Made by a program: the position numbers and the translations under genes. DNA of 37,764 nt from Nitrosomonadales bacterium (GTDB lineage Bacteria; Pseudomonadota; Gammaproteobacteria; Burkholderiales; Gallionellaceae): NCBI GenBank assembly GCA_016183575.1, contig JACPEI010000039.1:1-37764 (forward strand). The letters run 5' to 3'. Below the pieces are notes generated by a model. The model was not told the DNA's origin. It did not search any database and was given only the letters and a program-made list of their open reading frames with translations. This document shows, piece by piece, positions 25,119-32,830 of the stretch. The stretch's first letter is position 1. Every line of letters starts with the position of its first letter.

Positions 25119-25862
25119 TCACCCGTAGATGCGGTTATTGTGGATGCGGCGCATCGCCAGCAGCAGGAATACTGCACTGAACAGCACGAAGAAGGCGGCA
25201 TCGCCGCTGTCCAGCAAACCGGCGTTGAAATTCTGGAAGTGGTTGAGCGGCGAGATGAGATGCCAGGGTGAGTCTTCCGCCGCCGCGCCGATGTCGGCCA
25301 GCCACAGCCCGACCAGCACCGCCAATGCGCCGATGGCGGCGATGACCGGCTGGGTGGTGAGTGCGGAAACATACAGCCCCACCGCGACATAGCTGGCGGT
25401 GAGCAGCAGCAGGCCGAGCATGTTGCTCAACAGCAGGCCGTGATCGAGAGCGGTGCCGAACATCAGGGTGTAGAGCATCAGCGGCACGCCGGTCATCAGC
25501 GCGGCCAGAAAAACCAGCAGGCCGAAGAATTTGCCGAGCACGATGTGGCGGCTGGACAGCGGCGCCGAGAGCAGCAGCGTGAATGTCTGATTGCGGCGTT
25601 CTTCGGCGATCAGGCGCATCGTGAACATCGGCGCCAGCATCATCAGCAGCAGCGCGGCCGTGTTGAACAACGGGGCGGCGATCGTGATCGTCACGCCGGG
25701 CGGATTGGCGAGTTGCGCGAGCTGCGGCTGAACCTCGAGGAACGCATCCAGCCGCGCCAGAAAGAACCACGCAAAAATGAATTGCAGCACGGCGAGCGCG
25801 AACCAGGTAGAGGGCATCGAAAACAGGCTGCGCAGTTCGCGCAGCGCGAGCAGGCGGATCAT
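25119..25862 (-). CDS. ABC-2 type permease (GldF-like)
   Basis: 247 aa from the ATG at 25862, overlapping the stop of the ATPase gene (ATGA). Six hydrophobic segments (near 17-37, 60-82, 110-132, 142-165, 172-192 and 222-240) are typical of ABC-2 exporters; RLIAEERRNQTFTLLLSAP is the conserved cytoplasmic motif after the second. The frame stays open far upstream into the ATPase gene, but that part is antisense-like sequence and is not coding. It is followed 3 bp later by the GldG-like gene. Confidence 0.92.
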   Translation of the reverse strand: MIRLLALRELRSLFSMPSTWFALAVLQFIFAWFFLARLDAFLEVQPQLAQLANPPGVTITIAAPLFNTAALLLMMLAPMFTMRLIAEERRNQTFTLLLSAPLSSRHIVLGKFFGLLVFLAALMTGVPLMLYTLMFGTALDHGLLLSNMLGLLLLTASYVAVGLYVSALTTQPVIAAIGALAVLVGLWLADIGAAAEDSPWHLISPLNHFQNFNAGLLDSGDAAFFVLFSAVFLLLAMRRIHNNRIYG

Positions 25863-26848
25863 GGTGTCTCCCCTGTGGCATTTTTTTCGGCAGCGGTGAT
25901 TCCGGCATGGGTGATTTGGGCAAACACCTCTTCCAGCGTGGCTTGCAGCGGCGTGAGTTGCTCCAGTTGCCAGCTGCGCTGCGCCGCCAGCGCAAGCAGT
26001 GCGGCGCTGGGATTGATATCCGGTGCATGCAGCACGCGGAACTGCGTGGCGGAAAGCGGTTCGACGCTGCTGATGCCCGCGATGCCTTCCAGTTCGCTCA
26101 ACGGCGGCGGGTTGCGCAGGCTGATGATGAAGCCGGAGATGCCCCCGTACTGCTGCATGTGCGCGCTGGTGTCGCCATAGATCAGCCTGCCGTGCTGCAT
26201 GATCTCCACGCGGTCGCATACGCTTTGCACCTCGCCGAGCAAATGCGTGGAGAGGATCACGCTGCTGCTGTCGCCCAATTCGCGGATCAGGGTGCGGATG
26301 TCGCGGATCTGCGTGGGATCGAGGCCGACGGTGGGTTCGTCCAGCACGATCACGGCGGGGCGGTGAATGATCGCTTGCGCGATGCCGACGCGCTGCTGAT
26401 AGCCTTTGGACAACGTGCCGATGATTTTCCTGCCGACCGCTTCCAGGCCGCAGCGTTGCCTGGTCTGAATGAGCGCTTCGGCGGCGGCGCCCGGCTTCAT
26501 GCCGCGCAGGCGCGCGGCAAAAGTCAGGTAATCGTTCACGCTGAGCTCGCGGTACAACGGCGGGGTTTCCGGCAGATAGCCGATATGCGCCTTGGCCAGC
26601 GTGGGCCGGCGCAGCAGGTCGATGCCGCAGATTTCGATGCTGCATCCATTTTTTTCGGCACTATCCGGCAACAAGCAGCCGGTCAGCATTTGCAGCGTGG
26701 TAGTTTTGCCCGCGCCGTTGTGCCCGAGCAAGCCCAGCACTTCGCCGCGCCTTAATTCCAGCGACACGTTATGAATGACCTGCCGGCTGCCGAAGCGGCG
26801 CGACAGGTTGCGCGCGGCAAGGGTTATTTCGGGAGTGGCGTTAGGCAA
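25859..26848 (-). CDS. ABC transporter ATP-binding protein (GldA-like)
   Basis: 329 aa. Walker A is GHNGAGKTT (about 42-50), Q-loop YLPETPPLY, signature LSKGYQQR, Walker B VIVLDEPTVGLD and the H-loop STHLL. A C-terminal ~90-residue domain after the nucleotide-binding part is usual in ABC-2 systems. First gene of the three-gene GldA/F/G-like operon on the minus strand. Confidence 0.95.
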   Translation of the reverse strand: MPNATPEITLAARNLSRRFGSRQVIHNVSLELRRGEVLGLLGHNGAGKTTTLQMLTGCLLPDSAEKNGCSIEICGIDLLRRPTLAKAHIGYLPETPPLYRELSVNDYLTFAARLRGMKPGAAAEALIQTRQRCGLEAVGRKIIGTLSKGYQQRVGIAQAIIHRPAVIVLDEPTVGLDPTQIRDIRTLIRELGDSSSVILSTHLLGEVQSVCDRVEIMQHGRLIYGDTSAHMQQYGGISGFIISLRNPPPLSELEGIAGISSVEPLSATQFRVLHAPDINPSAALLALAAQRSWQLEQLTPLQATLEEVFAQITHAGITAAEKNATGETP

Positions 26849-26927
26849 AATTCAGTAACCATCGTGGTTGCGGGTTCGGTTAAACCCGGATAATTCATCA
26901 GGTAAATCTAACCCATCCCCACTTCGG

Positions 26928-26984
26928 CGTAGCGTGCGCTGTGCGCACGACAAATTCAGGATCGTGCGCGCAGCGCACGCTACG
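26928..26984. repeat. inverted repeat (CGTAGCGTGCGC type)
   Basis: CGTAGCGTGCGCTGTGCGCA(CGA) at 26928-26950 and TCGTGCGCGCAGCGCACGCT(ACG) at 26962-26984 are complementary with one difference. Placed between the ABC ATPase start and the xthA stop. Confidence 0.8.
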
Positions 26985-27066
26985 TGGATACTTGAGCAAC
27001 GCAGTATCGCGACGGGGTTTGGATTTATCGAGACGCCCTTAATATAACCCAATATATGCGCCCCCA

Positions 27067-27948
27067 CTACCCCAACTCCACGATCACCGGCGTATGGTCG
27101 GAAGGGCGTTCCAGTTTGCGCGGGGCTTTGTCGATCACGCAGCTTTTGCATTGCGCCACCAGCGGCTCGCTGACCAGGATATGATCGAGGCGCAACCCCA
27201 GGTTGCGGCGGAACGCCATCATGCGGTAGTCCCACCAGGAATAGGATTTTTCGGGCTGCTCGAACAGGCGGAAGCTGTCGCGCAGGCCAAGTTGCAGCAG
27301 GTTGCGGAACTGTTGCCGCTCCGGCTCGCTGACCAGCACATTGCCCTGCCACGCGACCGGGTCATAGACATCGCGGTCTTCCGGCGCTATGTTGTAGTCT
27401 CCCAGCAGCACCAGTTGCGGGTAGCGTTTCAGTTCCTGTTTGAGCCAGTCGCGCAATGCGGCGAGCCACGCGAGCTTGTAGCGATACTTGTCGGAATCGA
27501 CGCTCTGGCCGTTAGGCACATACACGCATACCACGCGAATCCGATCAGATTGCATCGGTGAAACTGCGTTGGCTTCCTCGCTCACTCCTGGCCGTGCTAT
27601 TAGCACTGTCTGCGTCGTTCGCTCGTCGCCGCCTTGTTTGACCTTCGCAATCGAATCGGACGTAAAAGTGGCGGCGATGACGCGCTTGTGTTCATCGGGA
27701 AAATCCGGGATACCGAATTGCATATCGCCGGCGGGTGTGCGGCTCAGGATCGCCACGCCGTTGTAGGTCTTCTGTCCGCTGAATACGCTGTGATAACCCG
27801 CCGCCTGAAATTCGGCCTGCGGAAAATCCTTGTCCTGTTGCTTGGTCTCCTGCAAACACAACGCATCGACCGGATTGGCGGCGAGCCAGTCCAGCACCTG
27901 CGGCAGGCGCACTTTCAGCGAGTTGACGTTCCAGGTCGCCAGCTTCAT
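27067..27948 (-). CDS. xthA: exodeoxyribonuclease III / AP endonuclease with an in-frame inserted repeat
   Basis: Repairs abasic sites and 3' blocks. 293 aa from MKLATWNVNSLKVRL at 27948, about 39 longer than usual. Catalytic elements: N7, E34 in LQETKQ, Tyr in VYVPNGQ, GDYNIAPEDRD, and the terminal RLDHIL and PSDHTPV with the general-base His. Residues about 97-135 (from DSIAKVKQGG to PMQSD) have no counterpart in the family and come from a ~119-bp repeat inserted between the strand IAATFTS and RIRVVCVYVP. The frame is kept. This places a loop next to the catalytic Tyr strand; activity may or may not survive. The ATG overlaps the upstream gene's stop (ATGA). Confidence 0.93.
   Translation of the reverse strand: MKLATWNVNSLKVRLPQVLDWLAANPVDALCLQETKQQDKDFPQAEFQAAGYHSVFSGQKTYNGVAILSRTPAGDMQFGIPDFPDEHKRVIAATFTSDSIAKVKQGGDERTTQTVLIARPGVSEEANAVSPMQSDRIRVVCVYVPNGQSVDSDKYRYKLAWLAALRDWLKQELKRYPQLVLLGDYNIAPEDRDVYDPVAWQGNVLVSEPERQQFRNLLQLGLRDSFRLFEQPEKSYSWWDYRMMAFRRNLGLRLDHILVSEPLVAQCKSCVIDKAPRKLERPSDHTPVIVELG
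27541..27659. repeat. MITE-like repeat inserted in frame in xthA
   Basis: Imperfect inverted ends TCCGATCAGATTGC (left, plus strand, from about 27540) and GCAATCGAATCGGA (27647-27660), 12 of 14 complementary. A central hairpin GTGCTATTAGCAC sits at its middle. No stop codon in the xthA frame. Confidence 0.75.
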
Positions 27949-28490
27949 TGTGCGGCGGGATTGGCCGGCGCGACCTGGCTCGCTGCGGCAGGCGCGGATG
28001 CGGGAAGCGCGCCGGGCGCGCGATAGGGCGCTGCCTTCGGATAGCCGGCGATATCGAGTTCGCCATGCCACTGCTCGGCCAGAAAGCCTTTCAGAAAGGT
28101 CCTGCCCACCGCGAGGGTAGGCGCGCTGTCGAAACCGGAAAGCGCCTTGAAGGCATCGATATCTTCCTGGGTTATCAGTTTTTTCTCGCTGAACGGGATG
28201 CCGCGCTTGCTCAGCAGGCTGCGCGCTTGGTCGCAAGGTGTTGTGCAGTTGTCCGCGACATACAGGATGACCGGAAAATTCTGCTGCGCGCGGCGCGTTT
28301 CATAGGGCAGGTCTTCTACAGGCACGGCGGCAGCGGGAAATTTTCTGGGCTCAACCTGCGCCGCGTCAACCGGAAGCATATCGCCGTAATGCACCTTGCC
28401 CTGCGCGTCCAGCCAACGGTACAGCTCGCCCGCTTGCGCGCCCGATGGCATCACCGCCAAACAACCCAACAACAAAACAATGTGCTTCAT
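27945..28490 (-). CDS. exported DUF4124 / glutaredoxin-like protein
   Basis: 181 aa from MKHIVLLLGCLAVMPSGAQA, a signal peptide, with AGGAGG 4 nt before the ATG. The N-terminal DUF4124 motif is GELYRWLDAQGKVHYGD; the C-terminal half resembles glutaredoxin (VILYVADNCTTPCDQARSLL, GIPFSEKKL, APTLAVG), with a CxxxC instead of CxxC. The last ~25 residues are Ala/Pro-rich. Likely periplasmic, redox role inferred from the thioredoxin-like fold only. An in-frame ATG 20 codons upstream lies within a repeat and was not used. Coupled to xthA by ATGA. Confidence 0.87.
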   Translation of the reverse strand: MKHIVLLLGCLAVMPSGAQAGELYRWLDAQGKVHYGDMLPVDAAQVEPRKFPAAAVPVEDLPYETRRAQQNFPVILYVADNCTTPCDQARSLLSKRGIPFSEKKLITQEDIDAFKALSGFDSAPTLAVGRTFLKGFLAEQWHGELDIAGYPKAAPYRAPGALPASAPAAASQVAPANPAAQ

Positions 28491-28510
28491 TTTGCCTCCT
28501 TGCTGATTTG

Positions 28511-28561
28511 TAGGGCGGGCTCTGCCCGCCGGATAAGGGTTGCCGGGCATAGCCCGGCCTA
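28511..28561. repeat. palindromic repeat (GTAGGGCGGGC type)
   Basis: GTAGGGCGGGCTCTGCCCGC followed by GCCGGGCATAGCCCGGCCTAC: two nested hairpins with GTAGG/CCTAC ends. Lies upstream of the DUF4124 gene's ribosome site. Confidence 0.75.
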
Positions 28562-28592
28562 CATCACCTTTAATGTTCCCGAAAACAAATTT

Positions 28593-30573
28593 TTACAGTA
28601 GCCCATTATGCCGCAACAATGCGTCGATGCTCGGCTCGCGTCCGCGAAACGCGCTGAACGAATCCATCGCGCCGCGGCTGCCGCCCATCGCCAGTATTTC
28701 GGCACGGAAGCGCGCGCCGACATCGGGATTCAGCACGCCGTTTTCCTCGAACAGGCTGTACGCATCGGACGACAGCACCTCCGCCCACTTGTAGCTGTAA
28801 TAGCCCGCCGCATAGCCGCCGGCAAAAATATGCGAGAAGCTGTGCGGGAAGCGGTGGAACGCGGGCGGGATCAGCACCGCCACTTCGGCGCGCACTTCGT
28901 CGAGCAGTTGCAGGATGGATTTTGCGCCGCCCGCCTCGAAGTTGCTGTGCATCAGCATGTCAAAAATTCTTCGCGGCGAGCATCTTGTCGAACAACGCGC
29001 GCGGCAACGGCTCGCCGCTGTCGACATGACGCGTCATGCCGTGCAGCACATCCCATTCCCAGCAGAAATTCTCCATGAACTGGCTGGGCAATTCCACCGC
29101 GTCCCACTCCACGCCGTTGATGCCGGACACGGCGAGGTCTTCCACTTCGGTCAGCAGGTGATGCAGGCCGTGGCCGAATTCGTGGAACAGCGTGATCACT
29201 TCGTCGTGCGTGAACAAAGCTGGCTTTCCTCCGACCGGCGCAGAGAAGTTGCAGTTCAGATAGGCGACCGGAGTCTGGATGCCGGAAGCAAGGCGGCGAC
29301 GCGTAATCACATCATCCATCCACGCCCCGCCGCGCTTGCTGTTGCGCGCGTACATATCGAGATAGAACTGCCCGACCAGTTGCCCTTGCGCGTCGCGGAT
29401 ATCGAAGAAGCGCACGTCGTCATGCCACAGGGGCGCAACGGAAGCCTTGATCTGCAAGCCATACAGCGTCTCGACCAGCTTGAACATACCGGGCAGCACC
29501 GCATCTTCCGGGAAATACTGTTTCACTTCCTGCTCGGAAAAGGCGTAAAGCTTTTCGCGCAATTTTTCGCTGGCATAGCCGACGTCCCAGGATTGCAGTT
29601 CGTCTATTCCCAATTCGGCGCGCGCGAATTCGCGCAGCTCGGCCAGATCTTTTTCGGCAAAGGGTCGCGCGCGCTGCGCCAATTCGCGCATGAATTCGGC
29701 CACCTGCTGCGGCGAATCCGCCATCTTGGTCGCCAGCGACAATTCGCCGAAATTCGCAAAGCCCAGCAGGCTCGCCTCCTCACCGCGCAGCCTGACGATC
29801 TCATCCATCAGCGCGGTGTTGTCCCACTCTGCTCTGCCAAATTCGCTGGCGCGTGTGCCAGAGGCGCGATACATCTTTTCGCGCAATGCGCGGTTGTCGG
29901 CATATTGCATCACCGGCATGTAGGACGGCGCTTTCAGCGTGAACAGCCAGCCGGGTTTGTTGGCCGCTTGGGCGGCCTCATGCGCCACCTGCAACACGTC
30001 TTCCGGCAAACCGCCCAAATCATTCTTGTTCTCGATGACCAGCGTGTAGTCGTTGGTCGCATCGAGCAGGTTGTCGGAAAAGCGCGACGACAATTCCGCC
30101 AGACGTTCCTGGATCTCCAGATAGCGCGCCTTCTTGTCCTCCGGCAACTCCGCGCCGCCGAGGCGGAAATCGCGCAACTCGTTCTCGATGATTTTCTTGC
30201 GCGCCGCGCTCAAACCGGCGAATTCAGGGCTGTTGCGCAATGCCTTGAATTTATCGAACAGCGCGAGATTCTGGCCGAGCTCGGCGTAATACTGGGTGAT
30301 GATCGGCAGCGTGGCGTTATACACCTCGCGCAACTCAGGTGAATTCATCACCGCGTTCAAATGCCCGACCGGCCCCCACGCGCGCGACAGCCGCTCGTTG
30401 GCATCCTCCATCGGCACGATGAAATCCTGCCAGGTCGGCGGCGAACTGTCGCTGAGCAGCCGCGCAATCAGCGCGCGGTTCTCCGCCAGCAACTGCTCGA
30501 TCGCCGGCGCGACATGTTCGGGTTTGATCTCCGCGAAGCGCGGCAGACCGGAGAAATCGAGTAATGGGTTCAT
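28593..30573 (-). pseudogene. prlC: oligopeptidase A (M3 family), interrupted by deletion and frameshift
   Basis: M3 metallopeptidase that degrades peptides in the cytoplasm. The first frame (28960-30573, 537 aa) begins MNPLLDFSGLPRF and contains the zinc motif FHEFGHGLHH and the third-ligand helix VELPSQFMENF. It runs to LAAKNF and then stops at TGA. The remainder, FDMLMHSNFEAGGAKS...HIFAGGYAAGYYSYKW to the normal C-terminus, continues in another frame down to 28593. Compared with E. coli PrlC, about 14 residues (QAAMFILRQLEFGL region) are missing at the junction (28960-28967), implying loss of about 44 bp. The active-site residues are all in the first part, but the C-terminal lobe is lost unless the sequence is in error. 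Confidence 0.88.
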
Positions 30574-30798
30574 GGATGAGCTGGAAATAAATACTGCGGT
30601 GGGAAATCCGACAGATGCATTTTACTATGAAAGGTTCTGGCAATAGCCAAGCCTCGAGTGATGCGGTATTCGTGCGGCACCCGGCTGTCCTCCGCAGCAA
30701 CCCAGCCGGCGGTCTTCATCGCGGGGTTCGGCTTTGTTCATCGGCGTGGGTGGGGACTAGGTTCACGCCACAGAATTAACGGAACATGTTCAAAATCT
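30574..30798. other. intergenic, nothing recognised
   Basis: Upstream region of prlC plus unassigned DNA. A short minus-strand stretch (KTAGWVAAEDSRVPHEYRIT) looks codon-like but has no start or family that I recognise. Confidence 0.35.
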
Positions 30799-30877
30799 GT
30801 AGGGCGGAAAAGCGCAGCGCCTTCCGCCGTATGAGAATCCCATTCGGCGGATAACGCCTGCGGCTCATCCGCCCTAC
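30799..30877. repeat. palindromic repeat (GTAGGGCGGA type)
   Basis: GTAGGGCGGA (30799-30808) and TCCGCCCTAC (30868-30877) are exact inverted ends, with an inner palindromic part (CTTCCGCC...GGCGGATAA). It lies just beyond the stop codon of the PIN-domain gene. Confidence 0.8.
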
Positions 30878-30893
30878 GAGGATGCGGGTAGGT

Positions 30894-31316
30894 TCAAAAT
30901 GATGTTGGAGAAACAATCCGCACTCCGGATGCCAACAAACTTTCAAACAAGACCAGCAAATCCTTGTCGCCAGTCACCAGCCAGTCTGCAGCTGCCGCCA
31001 ACGCAGCATGGATAAACTTGTCATCATCCGCATCGCGGCAAAAAGTTTGACCCGCGATCTGCTGCGGAACATCGACCCAATAGGCAACGGTATCAATATC
31101 GTGCAAGAGCCGCTTCCGATCATCCATCGTCACATAGCGGTCAAACTTGGGTAGCCACAGCCGCTGCTTGAGTTCTGCAAAGGTGCCCGGAGTAAATACA
31201 GGTTGGCCGTACCTGACCACCTGCCGAGTCAATTGTGCCGGCGTACCCGCCTTCATCAGCAAGCCGCTGATCCAGACATTGGTGTCGATGACGACTCTGG
31301 GCCCGCGAGGATTCAC
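30894..31316 (-). CDS. PIN-domain toxin (VapC-like ribonuclease)
   Basis: 140 aa. PIN-fold residues: Asp in VVIDTNVWISGL (about 10), Glu in FAELKQRL, Asp in CRDADDDKFIHAAL and Asp in VTGDKDLL. This is the 'putative toxin-antitoxin component, PIN family' type; PIN toxins cleave RNA. It starts 7 bp after the stop of the Phd-like antitoxin gene, so the pair is cotranscribed. An ATG-like start at 31323 gives a different frame and is not used. Confidence 0.92.
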   Translation of the reverse strand: MNPRGPRVVIDTNVWISGLLMKAGTPAQLTRQVVRYGQPVFTPGTFAELKQRLWLPKFDRYVTMDDRKRLLHDIDTVAYWVDVPQQIAGQTFCRDADDDKFIHAALAAAADWLVTGDKDLLVLFESLLASGVRIVSPTSF

Positions 31317-31323
31317 AGATCAC

Positions 31324-31575
31324 TCAGCTTTCATCCGCCAGCAACTCGGCCAGTTTTTCAGGGGTTAATCCGGCTCGCGCAGCCGCATCGGCTGTCTCAT
31401 CCATCGTTTTCAACAATCGGTCAGCGTAAAAAGCCCGCATCGCCTCATAATCCTCGGCGCTCACCATCACGCCCGCTACACGGTCATGACGCATCACCCT
31501 AACCGGCTCACGTTGAACCTTGTCGAGAAACTCCCCGAAACGGGTCTTTGCTTCGTTCGCTGTATAGGTCTGCAT
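31324..31575 (-). CDS. Phd/YefM-type antitoxin
   Basis: 83 aa. MQTYTANEAKTRFGEFLDKV is the Phd/YefM DNA-binding N-terminus, followed by PVRVMRHDRVAGVMVSAEDYEAM. The C-terminal helices (about 50-83) would bind the PIN toxin. AGGTG is located 4-5 nt before the ATG. Upstream is a palindromic promoter region (31587-31656) where the antitoxin might autoregulate. Confidence 0.92.
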   Translation of the reverse strand: MQTYTANEAKTRFGEFLDKVQREPVRVMRHDRVAGVMVSAEDYEAMRAFYADRLLKTMDETADAAARAGLTPEKLAELLADES

Positions 31576-31586
31576 GACGCACCTCA

Positions 31587-31656
31587 GTTATTCATCAATA
31601 AGATGCGTTCAATTTAACCGAATCGTTCGATTTGGTCAAATTGGGCGATTTTATCT
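31587..31656. promoter_or_regulatory. 70-bp repeat copy 1: palindromic promoter/operator of Phd-PIN operon
   Basis: 67 of 70 bases match 32688-32757. It includes an imperfect version of a 42-bp palindrome (centre CGAATCG-TT-CGATTTG). On the minus strand TTGACC, 17 bp, TAAATT form a good promoter that overlaps the palindrome and faces the antitoxin gene, so binding here would block transcription. Confidence 0.65.
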
Positions 31657-31864
31657 TTCAGGTCGTGTAACTCACGGAACGCCTTTCGTAGGTCTCGTTT
31701 TTGATCTTCACTCCAGAAGAAACGCGGAGCTGATCCGGATAGTTACGAAAGATTCTGGCGATAATCCGGCTGGTATTGGTCGATACGCGATACGCGGCTG
31801 TCAAAAAACGGAACTACCGCTAAAGTCTCCGATAATCGTCAAGCAAACCCGAGGAACACCGCCA

Positions 31865-31941
31865 GAAGCTCGCTTCTTCAAGGCTGAATTCCGGCAATGG
31901 GTCGGTTCGCGAATGTTTGCGCGGCCTCCCGACGACAGAGG
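31865..31941 (+). pseudogene. 5' fragment of a HigB-like toxin gene
   Basis: Matches 32040-32115 (RFFKTDSGN...REWLRDLPATD region of the intact toxin) at roughly 80%, with a 1-bp insertion (CTGAATTCC for CTGATTCC) that shifts the frame. The fragment lies 175 bp upstream of the intact gene. The rest of the gap 31657-32021 holds nothing I recognise. Confidence 0.7.
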
Positions 31942-32021
31942 CTCCGCCCCAAAAAAAATTTTCACCGGACAGGCTGAACAAATGGGTTGTCATTGCGAAC
32001 CAAAATTGGTACGCTTTCAAA

Positions 32022-32369
32022 ATGAAGCAGCCAACCTTGGAAGTTCGCTTCTTCAAGACTGATTCCGGCAATGAACCGGTTCGCGAATGGTTGCGCGACC
32101 TCCCGGCGACAGACAAGAAAACCATAGGCGAAGATGTAAAGACCGTGCAATTCGGTTGGCCTCTCGGAATGCCGCTGGTGGCGCATCTGGATGGCGATGT
32201 GTGGGAAGTGCGGATCAGGCTGGATACGCGAATTGCGAGGATATTCTTCGCGCTGGAAGGCAGCATCATGGTTCTGTTGCACGGCTTCATCAAAAAACAA
32301 CAAAAGACGCCCAAGCCGGAACTTGATCTGGCAAAAGAACGGCTGAAACAACTCAGGAGACGAACATGA
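32022..32369 (+). CDS. HigB/Gp49-like toxin (RelE superfamily)
   Basis: 115 aa from MKQPTLEVRFFKTDSGNEPVREWL at 32022. The Gp49/HigB family features are the N-terminal strand, the KKTIGEDVKTVQFGWP helix region, VWEVRIRLDTRIARIFFALEG and LLHGFIKKQQKTPKPEL. Members are ribosome-dependent mRNA endonucleases. Toxin-first order with an ATGA overlap to the HTH antitoxin is typical of higBA. The ribosome site is weak. A broken copy of its 5' part lies just upstream. Confidence 0.92.
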   Translation: MKQPTLEVRFFKTDSGNEPVREWLRDLPATDKKTIGEDVKTVQFGWPLGMPLVAHLDGDVWEVRIRLDTRIARIFFALEGSIMVLLHGFIKKQQKTPKPELDLAKERLKQLRRRT

Positions 32370-32653
32370 GCAGGAAAAATATCGGCAGCAGCTTCGACGA
32401 ATTTCTGGCCGAAAACGCGACGCTCGACGAAGCGACCGCAATCGCCGTCAAGCGTGTCATCGCCTGGCAAATTGAACAAGAAATGAAAGCGCAAAACCTG
32501 AACAAGACCACGATGGCGAAGAAGATGCACACCAGCCGCGCCGCGCTGAACCGCCTGCTGGATGAGAACGACACCAGCCTCACGCTGACTACCTTGGCAA
32601 GTGCGGCGGCGGTGCTGGGGAAAAAACTGAATGTCGAGTTGTTGGCGGCTTGA
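32366..32653 (+). CDS. HigA-like XRE-family antitoxin
   Basis: 95 aa, start in a 4-bp overlap with the toxin stop. HTH: LNKTTMAKKMHTSRAALNRLLDE (about 48-70), followed by LTLTTLASAAAVLGKKLNVEL, the usual pattern of antitoxins partnering Gp49-like toxins. It should neutralise the toxin and repress the pair. Confidence 0.92.
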   Translation: MSRKNIGSSFDEFLAENATLDEATAIAVKRVIAWQIEQEMKAQNLNKTTMAKKMHTSRAALNRLLDENDTSLTLTTLASAAAVLGKKLNVELLAA

Positions 32654-32687
32654 AAATAAACCGTGGTGCGTGCCTGATTGTTCCTCC

Positions 32688-32757
32688 GTTATTCATCAAT
32701 AAGATGCGTCCAATTTAACCGAATCGTTCGATTTGGTTAAATTGGACGATTTTATCT
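32688..32757. promoter_or_regulatory. 70-bp repeat copy 2: 42-bp palindrome upstream of the methyltransferase gene
   Basis: Copy of 31587-31656 with 3 differences. Here the palindrome 32707-32748 is almost perfect: CGTCCAATTTAACCGAATCG, TT, CGATTTGGTTAAATTGGACG, one mismatch in 20-bp arms. A TTAACC-N17-TAAATT promoter can be read within it towards the methyltransferase gene (start 32831). Some C5 methyltransferases with an N-terminal HTH (M.SsoII, M.EcoRII) bind such sites to control themselves. Confidence 0.65.
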
Positions 32758-32830
32758 GTAGGGAGCAAATGCAATCTTGACTGGTAATAAATAATGCCAT
32801 ACTGTCCGCAAAAATACCCAGAGGATAATT

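Noticed and set aside
28915-30342. 475-codon plus-strand open frame opposite prlC
   Set aside because: Antisense shadow of the M3 peptidase frame, which contains the HEFGH zinc motif.
31951-31958. Run of A as a slippery site in a coding gene
   Set aside because: It lies in the noncoding gap after the broken higB fragment, so there is no frame to shift.
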